Positions 17,967 through 25,220 of a stretch of DNA of 32,624 nucleotides are shown here, piece after piece. The stretch is from assembly GCA_021737565.1 (NCBI GenBank), contig JAIPDS010000021.1:1-32624 (forward strand), read 5' to 3'. The stretch comes from Desulfobacteraceae bacterium. Its GTDB lineage: Bacteria > Desulfobacterota > Desulfobacteria > Desulfobacterales > Desulfosalsimonadaceae. The translations under genes and the position numbers were made by a program. The notes under the pieces were generated by a model that ran no database searches, was not told the DNA's origin, and saw nothing but the letters and a program-made list of their open reading frames with translations. How positions within the stretch are numbered: the first letter of the stretch is position 1; each line of letters starts with the position of its first letter.

Positions 17967-18616
17967 CTTGCTGATACGTTTCCTGCAGCTTTATGCGGGT
18001 CTTCATTGTTGTTAATATCGCGCGCTCTGTCTATTATCCCGTTTTTATGTAGGTAATCCACCACTTCGCAAACAGGCAGGCCCACAACGTTTGTATAAGA
18101 GCCCTGAATGTGTTTTACCATAAACGCCCCGGTACCCTGGACAGCGTATGCCCCGGCCTTGTCCCACGGCTCGGCGCTCTGCAGGTACCATCTTATTTCG
18201 GCATCGCCGAGTTCTTTGAAGGTAACCCTGGTAATGCAGGCATCTGTGTGAGAATGCCCTAATGAACCGCACATTATGCTGTAGCCGGTAATTACCCTGT
18301 GGGTACGGCCGCTCAGGTGCGAGAGCATCATGTATGCGTCTTGCTCTGATTCGGGCTTGTTTAATATGCGATCTTCGATTACCACGATTGAATCCGCCCC
18401 GATCACCCATGCATCAGGATGTTTTTCTGAAACAGCCCCGGCCTTTGCTTCTGCAAGAGTTTTGGCGAATTTTACAGGCCGCCTCGTTTTTAGAGCTGTT
18501 TCATCAATTCTGCTCGGTACAACGCGGAATCCGATACGCGCCTGCTCCAAAAGACGCCTTCTTCTCGGTGATTCTGAGGCCAGTATTATTTCTTTTCCTG
18601 AAACCTTTTTTCCCAT
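17963..18616 (-). CDS. Maf-family nucleoside triphosphate pyrophosphatase
   Basis: A 217-aa Maf protein that hydrolyses non-canonical or modified nucleotides such as dTTP/UTP derivatives. The N-terminal IILASESPRRRRLL and the VIGADSIVV motif near residue 85 are diagnostic. The GAYAVQGTGAFMVKHIQGSY segment near 160-180 completes the active-site region. I start at ATG 18616, which places the ASxSPRR motif at the usual distance. An upstream start would overlap the flavin reductase gene and add about 28 residues unlike the family. No good ribosome-binding site is visible at this start. Confidence 0.88.
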   Translation of the reverse strand: MGKKVSGKEIILASESPRRRRLLEQARIGFRVVPSRIDETALKTRRPVKFAKTLAEAKAGAVSEKHPDAWVIGADSIVVIEDRILNKPESEQDAYMMLSHLSGRTHRVITGYSIMCGSLGHSHTDACITRVTFKELGDAEIRWYLQSAEPWDKAGAYAVQGTGAFMVKHIQGSYTNVVGLPVCEVVDYLHKNGIIDRARDINNNEDPHKAAGNVSAR

Positions 18617-18671
18617 GGTAGTTTCGTAACAGATCCCGCGGTGCCTGGCAAGAATCCGTACGCCTGCCGTC

Positions 18672-19193
18672 TTATTCCGGCGGTACGTAATTCGGGGCAT
18701 TGCGCGGGGATTTGCCTTTTAACACCTGGTGGTAATACTGATAGGTCAGGGGCTGGCCTGATTTTAAAACTTCTGTGTTAACCACATTCCCGATGAAAAT
18801 GGTATGTGTTCCCAGCTCCACGGAATTTGTTATCTCCGCCTCGAGAACGGAAAGTGTGCGCTCGGTTACCAGGGGAGCCCCTGTAACAGCTTTTTTAAAT
18901 TCCACATTGCTGAACTTGTCTATATCTTTTCCGGATTTAAAGCCAAAGGGACCTATAAATTTCATGTCCGCAGTGTCATCAAGCACGGAGACACCAAATA
19001 CACCGCTTTTTTTAATCAGCTCGTGAGTGAAGTTCTCGATGCTTATGGTAACCGCCACGCGCGGCGGCTTGGAAGTCACCTGGATTACGGTGTTTGCAAT
19101 CTGCCCGTTTAGCTTGTCGTTGTCTTTTGATGTAACAATATAGAGGCCATAGCTCAGGTCCCTGAATGCTTTGCGGTCAATGCCGGTCTCCAT
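18672..19193 (-). CDS. Flavin reductase-like FMN-binding split-barrel protein
   Basis: A 173-aa protein of the flavin reductase/ferric reductase family found in anaerobes. RDLSYGLYIVTSKDNDKLNG at about residues 11-30, VTSKPPRVAVTI near 40-51 and TYQYYHQVLKGKSP near 149-162 match the family. It is like the FMN domain of high-molecular-weight rubredoxin but has no rubredoxin domain. It is the first gene of the minus-strand run and is divergent from a flavodoxin gene 149 bases away. The pair could form an electron-transfer couple for oxygen or NO detoxification; that link is inferred. Confidence 0.85.
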   Translation of the reverse strand: METGIDRKAFRDLSYGLYIVTSKDNDKLNGQIANTVIQVTSKPPRVAVTISIENFTHELIKKSGVFGVSVLDDTADMKFIGPFGFKSGKDIDKFSNVEFKKAVTGAPLVTERTLSVLEAEITNSVELGTHTIFIGNVVNTEVLKSGQPLTYQYYHQVLKGKSPRNAPNYVPPE

Positions 19194-19341
19194 TTTTGCT
19201 GCTCCCTGTTTCCGTAAAAATTCTGTTCGGTTTTTACTGCTTTACATGAAGAGTTCAGCTTACCTGAATAGTTTAATTTTTGCAAAACAGAAAAACCCTA
19301 TTATTTTTGTATCTAACAATACAACCGAAAGGAGGCAGAAC

Positions 19342-19785
19342 ATGGCAAAAGCAGTAATATGTTACACTAGCCGGACCGGAAACACGGAAAAGATGGCAAA
19401 TTACATTGCCGAAGGGCTTAGAATGAAGGCGGTTGAAGTTGACCTGAAAAAAATTTCCGATATTAAGGAAGAGTCCCAGATTGACGGATATGATATTTAT
19501 GCCTTTGGCTGTCCCACCTATCACAGGGATTTGACAGGCAACATGAAGACATTTCTTTTTATGGCCCAAAATCTCAACCTGGTGGGAAAGATCGGCGGAG
19601 CCTTTGGCCCGTACACCCACAGCGGCGAGTCCGCTCCCATGATTTATGATACAATGCAGTTTGTCTATAAAATGGATACAACCGATCTGGGGGCCTTAAG
19701 CTTAAAGGACGCAGTAGTCGAAACAGATGAAGGCGCCCGCGCCTGCCAGGACTATGGAAAAGCCCTTGCAGAGAAAGTAAATTAA
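19342..19785 (+). CDS. Flavodoxin
   Basis: A 147-aa flavodoxin. The FMN phosphate-binding loop TSRTGNTEKMA is at about residues 9-19. The two aromatic/FMN-contact loops are represented by FGCPTYHRD near 55-63 and AFGPYTHSGES near 86-96. I chose ATG 19342, which has AGGAGG at 19331-19336. It would carry electrons in the cytosol in place of ferredoxin. It diverges from the flavin reductase gene. Confidence 0.9.
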   Translation: MAKAVICYTSRTGNTEKMANYIAEGLRMKAVEVDLKKISDIKEESQIDGYDIYAFGCPTYHRDLTGNMKTFLFMAQNLNLVGKIGGAFGPYTHSGESAPMIYDTMQFVYKMDTTDLGALSLKDAVVETDEGARACQDYGKALAEKVN

Positions 19786-19812
19786 CATTTTTGACCACAC
19801 CTATAACCGGGG

Positions 19813-19845
19813 AGGCCGCTTTTAGCCTAGCATCACTGGCGGCCT
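19813..19845 (+). terminator. Possible terminator after the flavodoxin
   Basis: AGGCCGC at 19813-19819 pairs with GCGGCCT at 19839-19845, with a 19-base loop. A T-rich stretch (TCTTAAATTTTT) follows. The large loop and broken T-run make it weak. Confidence 0.4.
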
Positions 19846-20230
19846 TCTTAAATTTTTGGCCTACCCGGCCTACCCGCGGCCGCTGCATCCACTTCCTCTT
19901 CTTCATGGGGCCCTATCAGTCGTGTTTTCTATCCGATCCGCCCGGCCCCGATGGATCGAAGGTCTTCATGGTGATACCCACGAGCTAGTATTTCCTTTCT
20001 TTGAGCAGGGCCGCGGCTACGCGGAAGAGTCACCGCCTCCGCCCAACCCTGCGGCCATTCTATGCTTGTTGTTTTTCCTGGTGTAGCCTGCCGCTGTAAC
20101 CTTGACTTTGAATGCTACATTGTGGTATCAAATGTGAAGCTTTTTAAGTTTGTGAAACGTTTCGAGGCTACCTCATTTCTGAAGGATTTTGGACCACGGG
20201 CATGAGGATGAGGAAGCAGAAAGGGAGAAC
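19846..20230. other. Unassigned GC-rich stretch before metW
   Basis: About 385 bases with no gene I can support. Short open frames on both strands are Pro/Arg-rich and match no family. A duplicated GGCCTACCC occurs near 19858-19875. metX commonly precedes metW, but I see no metX remnant here. The last 40 bases before metW form an acidic, in-frame extension (from TTG 20189) that could be an alternative N-terminus. Confidence 0.4.
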
Positions 20231-20887
20231 ATGCGGTTTGACCTGGAGGTCATCACCCATTGGATTGAGCCGGGATCCAGGGTCCTGGATCTGGGCTGCG
20301 GTGAGGGGGATTTGCTTTATCTGCTCAAAAGGGACAGGCAGGTGAAAGGCTCCGGGATAGAGCGGGTGGAGGCCAAGGTGGCAAAATGTATTGAAAGGGG
20401 GCTGTCCGTACTTCAGGGGGATATCAAATGGGAGCTGGAGGATTATCCGGACAAGACCTTTGACTACGTGGTGCTGAGCCAGACCCTGCAGCAGGTCTAT
20501 GAACCGGCTCGATTGATTCAGTCTATGCTCAGGATCGGGAAAAAGGGGATTGTCAGCTTTCCCAATTTCAGTCATTGGAAAGTGCGGTTTCAGCTCTTGG
20601 GAACAGGTTCTGCCCCGGTGACCCCCCAATTGCCTTACCAGTGGTATGAAACTCCCGATATCAGGGTCATTACCCTGAAGGATTTTCGCAGATTCTCCAA
20701 AGAAATCGGCTTTAAGATCCTCAAGGAGGTGGCTGTGAATACAAATGGGCGTGACAGGCAGGGTAACGTGGTGAAGCTGATGACAAGCCTGCGCGCTACT
20801 TACGGGATTTTCTTGATCGGAGAGGGAGAATGTGGACCGGTCTTCAAGTGGCCGGGCAAAGAGAGCAACGCGGAAAGAAAATCATAA
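20231..20887 (+). CDS. metW: Methionine biosynthesis protein MetW
   Basis: A 218-aa class I SAM-binding-fold protein of the MetW family, which partners homoserine acetyltransferase MetX. MRFDLEVITHWIEPGSRVLD is the family's N-terminus and was used to set the start at ATG 20231; a TTG at 20189 would add 14 acidic residues. The SAM loop VLDLGCGEGDLL is at about residues 18-29, and the conserved FPNFSHWKVR and LPYQWYETPDIR follow. No metX is visible in the window. Its stop overlaps the MOSC start codon by one base. Confidence 0.87.
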   Translation: MRFDLEVITHWIEPGSRVLDLGCGEGDLLYLLKRDRQVKGSGIERVEAKVAKCIERGLSVLQGDIKWELEDYPDKTFDYVVLSQTLQQVYEPARLIQSMLRIGKKGIVSFPNFSHWKVRFQLLGTGSAPVTPQLPYQWYETPDIRVITLKDFRRFSKEIGFKILKEVAVNTNGRDRQGNVVKLMTSLRATYGIFLIGEGECGPVFKWPGKESNAERKS

Positions 20888-21336
20888 TGATTTTACCAGA
20901 TATGAGGATTCTATCTATTGCAGTAAGTAAGAAAAAAGGGACCCCCAAAAGGGCTGTGGAGGAGGCTCGACTGATGGTGTCACTGGGCGTAGAGGGAGAT
21001 GCGCATGCTGGTCCCTGGCATCGGCAGGTAAGCCTTCTCGCTGGTGAGAGCATCGAGGCGGTTCGCGGACGGGGGTTGAACGTGGATTTCGGGGACTTTG
21101 CAGAAAATATCGCCACTGAAGGTGTGGATTGGAACAGAGTGGAGGTGGGTGCCCGGGTGCGGTTGGGTCATCAGGCTGTGCTGGAAATCACTCAGAAAGG
21201 CAAGGCCTGCCATAATCGCTGTGCAATCTACTACCGAGTGGGGGACTGTATAATGCCCCGGGAGGGGGTCTTTGCTCGGGTGATCAAGGGGGGGAAGATC
21301 CGTTGCGGGGATGCGATTCGATTCGTCTCCTCATAA
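20887..21336 (+). CDS. MOSC domain protein
   Basis: A 149-aa stand-alone MOSC domain, the C-terminal domain of molybdenum cofactor sulfurases. The conserved EGDAHAGPWHRQVSLLAGES segment is near residues 36-55, DFAENIATEG near 77-86, and the cysteine-bearing KACHNRC near 111-117. MOSC proteins bind or transfer sulfur or a molybdopterin-linked group. The start is ATG 20887, in the TAATGA overlap with metW, so the two are translationally coupled. Confidence 0.87.
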   Translation: MILPDMRILSIAVSKKKGTPKRAVEEARLMVSLGVEGDAHAGPWHRQVSLLAGESIEAVRGRGLNVDFGDFAENIATEGVDWNRVEVGARVRLGHQAVLEITQKGKACHNRCAIYYRVGDCIMPREGVFARVIKGGKIRCGDAIRFVSS

Positions 21337-21359
21337 GGTGGGAGTACTAGAGGTAAATT

Positions 21360-21788
21360 ATGAAAACGGTTAAGATAGAGGGTATGACCTGCAACCATTG
21401 CAAAATGTCGGTCATCAAGGCTTTGGAAGAAATCCAGGAGGGCGGAGATGTCAAGGTTGACTTGGAGAAGGGAGAAGCCAGCTTCCAGGAGGCTGAAGCA
21501 GTAGATAGGCTCCGGGCGCTGACCGCGCGTCAGGTGCGCAGGGCCCTGGACCGGGCTACCGGATGCGGGCCCGAGGCAATTCAGTTTCTGGCCGTCACCC
21601 GTCCCCACGTAACGAATATGATGGATAAGCGGAAAATCCCTTTTATGGCCCTGATCGATAAGCGAACCAAACCTAAAGAAGACAGTATCCTAAATGAACC
21701 GGCGTCCTTAAAAATCGACCCTCATTTTTCGCTTGGTCGGTTCAATCTTTCAAATCAAACCTGCCTGTATTCCGGAATTTTTTCTTGA
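21360..21788 (+). CDS. Heavy-metal-associated domain protein with unrelated C-terminal tail
   Basis: A 142-aa frame. Residues 1-48 are a normal HMA (CopZ-type) metal chaperone start, with KIEGMTCNHCKMSV and the two copper-binding cysteines, and DVKVDLEKGEASFQEAEAVD. A complete HMA domain needs about 20 more residues ending in a helix and GF/GY. Here the sequence changes into an Arg-rich stretch (LTARQVRRAL) and a further 75 residues I cannot match. It looks like a domain truncated by an in-frame deletion or fusion. Metal binding could remain, but the fold lacks its last helix and strand. Confidence 0.6.
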   Translation: MKTVKIEGMTCNHCKMSVIKALEEIQEGGDVKVDLEKGEASFQEAEAVDRLRALTARQVRRALDRATGCGPEAIQFLAVTRPHVTNMMDKRKIPFMALIDKRTKPKEDSILNEPASLKIDPHFSLGRFNLSNQTCLYSGIFS

Positions 21789-21813
21789 CATATGGTGTTT
21801 CGAAATATATCCT
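21785..21813 (+). promoter_or_regulatory. Sigma-70-type promoter for the TusA/IscS/IscR/IscU operon
   Basis: The -35 box TTGACA is at 21785-21790 and the -10 box TATCCT at 21808-21813, with a 17-base spacer. The -35 box overlaps the end of the preceding frame, whose stop ends at 21788. It lies about 50 bases before the first gene of the iron-sulfur operon. Confidence 0.6.
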
Positions 21814-21820
21814 ATTAACA

Positions 21821-21850
21821 TAATATATATTAATTTAATAGTATATATTA
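21821..21850. promoter_or_regulatory. AT-rich palindrome, candidate Rrf2/IscR operator
   Basis: TAATATATA at 21821-21829 is an inverted repeat of TATATATTA at 21842-21850, with a 12-base AT-rich spacer. It sits just downstream of the -10 box and before the GGAGGT ribosome-binding site. The operon it precedes encodes an Rrf2 repressor with three cluster-binding cysteines, so an autoregulatory operator is a reasonable guess. Confidence 0.45.
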
Positions 21851-21866
21851 TTTTGGAGGTAATGCC

Positions 21867-22118
21867 ATGAAATTTGTTGAGAACGTATCCGCAGACGAGA
21901 CCCTAGACCTGGTTTGTCGTATGTGTCCCATACACTTGCTTGAGCCGGGAGAAAAGCTTAGATGCCTTAAAAAAGGAGAGGTTCTCGAAGTGTTGACCGA
22001 TTATGACGGGGCCCTTGAAGACATCCCCGGTTGGTGCGAGCGATATGGTCATGAATTTCTGGGCGTGGAAGAGGACGAGGACTGTTATAAGCTCTATATC
22101 AGGAAAAAGAGGGAATAA
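21867..22118 (+). CDS. TusA/SirA-like sulfur carrier
   Basis: An 83-aa protein of the TusA family. The CP motif is in LVCRMCPIHLL (C20-P21), followed by the family's GEVLEVLTDYDGALEDIPGW and GHEFLGVEE segments. TusA proteins carry persulfide sulfur from a donor to molybdenum, tRNA or other sulfur pathways. It is first in an operon with the IscS-like, Rrf2 and IscU genes, and would hand sulfur to the scaffold or accept it from another donor. A strong GGAGGT lies 7 bases upstream. Confidence 0.8.
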   Translation: MKFVENVSADETLDLVCRMCPIHLLEPGEKLRCLKKGEVLEVLTDYDGALEDIPGWCERYGHEFLGVEEDEDCYKLYIRKKRE

Positions 22119-22143
22119 GCGGATTTAAAAAGGGAGGAGAAGC

Positions 22144-23316
22144 ATGAAGATTGTATACATTGATCATGCCTCGGCCACGCCGGTGCGCCCCGAGGTAAAG
22201 GAGGCCATGTTTCCGTATTTTGATAAATATTTTGCCAATCCTTCCACGGTATATGATATCGGCACCCGGATCAAAAAGGAAGTGGATGCGCAACGTGAGA
22301 AAGTCGCCGATCTGATAGGGGCCAAAGGAGGGGAAATTATTTTCACATCCTCGGGAGCCGAAGCCAACAATCAGGCTCTGAAGGGTGTTGCCCTGGGCTA
22401 CCAGAAAAAAGGAGGCCACATCATTGTCTCCGGCATTGAACACCACTCCGTCCTGAACTCGGCCAGATTCCTCGAGCGCCTTGATTTTGAAGTAACCTAT
22501 CTTCCCGTGGACGGCTATGGTCTGGTGGATCCGGAGAGATTGCGTAAAAGCATCAGGCCGGAGACCACCCTGGTATCCATAATGCACGGAAATAATGAGA
22601 TCGGGACCATCGAGCCTATCGCCGAGCTATCCTCGGTGTGCAAGGAAAAGGGCATACTTTTTCACACTGATGCCGTGGGCACGGTGGGCAATATCCCTGT
22701 GGATGTCAATGACCTGGGGGTGGATCTTTTGAGCCTGTCCGCCGTCTCCATGTGCGGCCCCAAGGGAATAGGCGCCCTATATGTTAGGGAAAAAACCAGA
22801 GTTATGCCTTTAATCCACGGCGGAATCCAAGAGAGGGGCCGGAGGGCTGGTACGGAAAACGTACCCGGGATCATGGGTCTGGGAAAGGCGGCTGAACTCG
22901 CCAAAGGCGAAGTCCGGGGGAAGATGACGCAGTTGCAGGACCTTAGAGACGCTCTCAGATCAGGCATTAGTAAACATATTTCCAGGGTGCATTTTACCGG
23001 ACATACTGATCAAAGACTACCCGGCCACCTTAGTATGTGTTTTGAGGCCATTGAGGGTGAGGCACTGACCTTCATACTCAGTCAGCAGGGAATCTATATC
23101 AACACCGGCTCGGCCTGTGCCTCCAAGGCGCTGAAGACCTCGCCCGTGCTCGTGGCCATTTCCGTCAAACCGGAGGTCGCCCAAGGATCAGCCGTCTTTA
23201 CCATAGGCTCTGCTAATACACATGAGGATATCACCTATGTGATAAACAGGCTTCCCAGGATGGTAGAACGGCTGAGGTCCTACTCACCGCTGTGGCAAAA
23301 CGGAAATGCCAGATAA
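22144..23316 (+). CDS. IscS-like protein lacking the PLP lysine
   Basis: A 390-aa member of the class V cysteine desulfurase fold with the family N-terminus YIDHASATPVRPEV and FTSSGAEANN. The active-cysteine loop is TGSACASK, with C325. The PLP Schiff-base motif, normally S-x-H-K-x-x-G-P-K-G, reads SAVSMCGPKG here, so His is V201 and Lys is S202 (codons 22744-22749). The PLP-contact glutamine after DA is also lost (DAVGTV), and the substrate-binding arginine near the C-terminus is S356. Archaeoglobus fulgidus IscS has the same type of loss and acts as an IscU partner without PLP. The C-terminus MVERLRSYSPL also resembles that protein. I infer a cluster-assembly scaffold partner and not a desulfurase. 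Confidence 0.85.
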   Translation: MKIVYIDHASATPVRPEVKEAMFPYFDKYFANPSTVYDIGTRIKKEVDAQREKVADLIGAKGGEIIFTSSGAEANNQALKGVALGYQKKGGHIIVSGIEHHSVLNSARFLERLDFEVTYLPVDGYGLVDPERLRKSIRPETTLVSIMHGNNEIGTIEPIAELSSVCKEKGILFHTDAVGTVGNIPVDVNDLGVDLLSLSAVSMCGPKGIGALYVREKTRVMPLIHGGIQERGRRAGTENVPGIMGLGKAAELAKGEVRGKMTQLQDLRDALRSGISKHISRVHFTGHTDQRLPGHLSMCFEAIEGEALTFILSQQGIYINTGSACASKALKTSPVLVAISVKPEVAQGSAVFTIGSANTHEDITYVINRLPRMVERLRSYSPLWQNGNAR

Positions 23317-23335
23317 TGCAGAGGAGGAAGACAAG

Positions 23336-23731
23336 ATGAAGCTTTCGACACGAAGCCGATACGGAGCCCGCCTTATGATTGATGTGGCCAGAAATTATAC
23401 GCACGGACCGGTCCATCTCAGGGATGTAGCCGAAAGAGAGGGGATGTCGGTTAAATACCTGGAGCAACTCATTATTCCCTTAAAAAAAAACGGTTATATT
23501 AAAAGTATCCAGGGCCCCAAGGGGGGGTACATGCTGGCAAGACCTCCGGAAGAAATCACTTTCGGCGAAATCATCAGGACTCTGGAGAAATCCACAATCC
23601 TGGTGGAATGTGTCGAACAACCCGATACTTGCGAACGCTCTAAACATTGTCCCACGCGCAATATTTGGAAGCAGGTAGCCAGAGCTATATATGATGAATT
23701 GGAAACTATTACTCTGGCTGACAAGATATAG
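23336..23731 (+). CDS. Rrf2-family regulator, IscR type
   Basis: A 131-aa winged-helix regulator. The N-terminus MKLSTRSRYGARLMIDVAR and YLEQLIIPLKKNGYIKS are the Rrf2 DNA-binding part. The three cysteines CVEQPDTC and CERSKHC, spaced C-x6-C-x5-C, match the Fe-S ligand pattern of IscR. It would sense cluster status and repress the operon it sits in. I start at ATG 23336 because the family begins MKLS; an earlier start overlaps iscS without similarity. Its position between iscS and iscU differs from E. coli, where iscR is first. Confidence 0.88.
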   Translation: MKLSTRSRYGARLMIDVARNYTHGPVHLRDVAEREGMSVKYLEQLIIPLKKNGYIKSIQGPKGGYMLARPPEEITFGEIIRTLEKSTILVECVEQPDTCERSKHCPTRNIWKQVARAIYDELETITLADKI

Positions 23732-23741
23732 GAGGAGACAG

Positions 23742-24116
23742 ATGTATTCAGAAAAAGTAATGGATCACTTTTTACAGCCCAGGAATATGGGAGTCATTGA
23801 TAATCCAGACGGTGTCGGCGAAGCGGGCAATCCGGTCTGCGGCGATGTCATGGCCGTCTACATTAAAGTCGAGGACCACAAGCTAAATGATATCAAGTTC
23901 AAGACCTTTGGTTGTGTGGCAGCCATCGCGGTTTCCAGTATGGTCAGTGAAATGGCCAAAGGAATGAGTTTGGAGGAGGCCAAGGATATTTCCAAAAAAG
24001 CTATTGCCGATTCCTTGGATGGGCTGCCCAAGGAGAAGATGCACTGCTCAAATCTCGGCGCAGAAGCTTTGGGCAAAGCGATTGAGGATTACGAGCGAGG
24101 AGTTCGTAACAGGTGA
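23742..24116 (+). CDS. iscU: IscU-type Fe-S scaffold
   Basis: A 124-aa NifU-N/IscU scaffold on which [2Fe-2S] clusters are built. The cluster ligands are C33 and D35 in NPVCGDVM, C58 in TFGCVAAIA, and C102 in MHCSNL. These numbers coincide with those I recall for Archaeoglobus IscU (C33, D35, C58, C102). ATG 23742 has AGGAGGAGA just upstream. It ends the operon with the PLP-less IscS-like protein and the Rrf2 regulator. Confidence 0.92.
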   Translation: MYSEKVMDHFLQPRNMGVIDNPDGVGEAGNPVCGDVMAVYIKVEDHKLNDIKFKTFGCVAAIAVSSMVSEMAKGMSLEEAKDISKKAIADSLDGLPKEKMHCSNLGAEALGKAIEDYERGVRNR

Positions 24117-24236
24117 ATTATAGTCAAAGGGCCAAAAAGCTCAACTATAGGAACCGAAAAAGGATGTTGACTTTGCCGGCCTTATAAAAAAGTTTTGGAG
24201 ATTATACGGATTAGCAAACCAGCAATTATCTCAAGC

Positions 24237-24791
24237 TTATTCCTCAACAGATAATTCGAGAGTTGTATAGCAGGTTTTGCTGCCTGCATGCGTAGAAACC
24301 TGTTCGGTGGCCCTTTTGCCGTTTCTGGAAACTATGAGTTCAAGTTTTTTGTCCCGGGGCAACCAGAGATCGAAAAAACCATTATCCATGGTAACCTTTT
24401 CTCCCTGAAAAAGGCTGCGTCCGTTACTGTCTTTAATCTGGACCTGAAAGGCGGTATTAGCCAATTCTCCCTGACAGGAAGACATATAGTGAGTCTCTCA
24501 GCCATGTGTAAATGTTTCATAAGGAGCTACTGAAATTACCATTTCATTTTCGGGAAGCAAAATTTCTTGTTCTTTTCCGTCAGGAAACTCGAAGATCACC
24601 TTTTGTGTTGTTACATAGGAAGTGATTTCCGGCTTTTCGTCCTTCCATGAATTGGCGAGATCCATGGCCTCTCTGGGAGTGATATTTTGTACCTGCTTAT
24701 AAGGCTCTTTGCTGCAGCCGGCCAACAGAAGCACGATAAATGCCGACAATATAAGCAATGGAAAACAATTTTTTTGGTTTTTTTGTATCAT
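24237..24791 (-). CDS. cueP: CueP-type copper lipoprotein, candidate selenoprotein (UGA codon 98)
   Basis: One continuous frame of 184 codons interrupted only by TGA at 24498-24500. The signal peptide ends in LLLAGC, a lipobox, so the protein is a periplasm-facing lipoprotein. The rest matches CueP: ITPREAMDLANSWKDE, VAPYETFTHG-UGA-ETHYMSSCQGELA, NGFFDLWLPRD, and KTCYTTLEL near the end. CueP stores and passes periplasmic copper. Counting UGA as residue 98, the key residues are U98, C106 and C174. The Salmonella protein has C96, C104 and C172, the same spacings of 8 and 68, so UGA stands exactly on the first conserved cysteine. A SECIS-like hairpin follows. If UGA is a stop, the product is a 97-aa fragment with no metal cysteines. 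The start at 24791 has AAGGA and lies 11 bases after the regulator gene. Confidence 0.75.
24466..24482 (-). promoter_or_regulatory. Candidate bacterial SECIS hairpin of the CueP mRNA
   Basis: On the minus strand the 17 bases UCUUCCUGUCAGGGAGA fold into a 7-bp stem (one G-U pair) with a GUC loop. The loop starts 22 bases after the UGA, and its first base is G. This fits the usual bacterial SECIS placement (roughly 16-37 bases from UGA to loop, with a G early in the loop). The stem is short and overlaps codons that CueP conserves, so it needs independent support. Confidence 0.55.
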
Positions 24792-24802
24792 AATTGATCC
24801 TT

Positions 24803-25183
24803 TTATTGAAAAATTTGAGACGTTAACACCGTGCAGGATTTGCACATTATCATCTTTTCCTCCCAGCTGTTCCGGACATCCCCTTCGCAGATGGTGCCGT
24901 TGATAAACCAGCAGAGGTCTCCCATTCCAAATTCCCATGCCGGGCATCGTTTTTTATTTTCATCTGCACATTTCTTTATTTCCCAGCAAGACCGGGGTTT
25001 ACTTTCTTTCTTGTTCATCTGGGCAATTAAAAAAAGTATCTGCCGCTCCGCATGAGTTGGTATTGAACGCCATCCCTGCTCATAGCTGTGTATCGCCTTA
25101 ACGGAGGTTCCGAGCAGTTGGGCCATCTGCTGCTGGGTTTTATTCAGTTTTCTGCGGAAAACCGAAAATTCTTTACCTTTCAT
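24803..25183 (-). CDS. XRE-family regulator fused to a two-CW cysteine module
   Basis: A 126-aa protein. Residues 1 to about 57 are a helix-turn-helix XRE domain (LNKTQQQMAQLLGTSVKAIH). Residues 66-117 are a two-CW module with seven cysteines: C66-W, C72, C80, C91-W, C99, C114 and C117. That array should bind a metal or Fe-S cluster, making this a likely metal- or redox-responsive regulator. It is the first gene of an operon with the CueP-type lipoprotein, which starts 11 bases after its stop. Its promoter contains a perfect palindrome, which suggests self-repression. Copper sensing is plausible from context but not shown. Confidence 0.8.
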   Translation of the reverse strand: MKGKEFSVFRRKLNKTQQQMAQLLGTSVKAIHSYEQGWRSIPTHAERQILFLIAQMNKKESKPRSCWEIKKCADENKKRCPAWEFGMGDLCWFINGTICEGDVRNSWEEKMIMCKSCTVLTSQIFQ

Positions 25184-25220
25184 ATTGATTCCCCGTTGGT
25201 ATAAAGTATATTTTAGAATT

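Noticed and set aside
19280-19304. TTGCAA/TATTAT pair before the flavodoxin as a promoter
   Set aside because: The spacer is only 13 bases; a real promoter must exist here, but I cannot place it.
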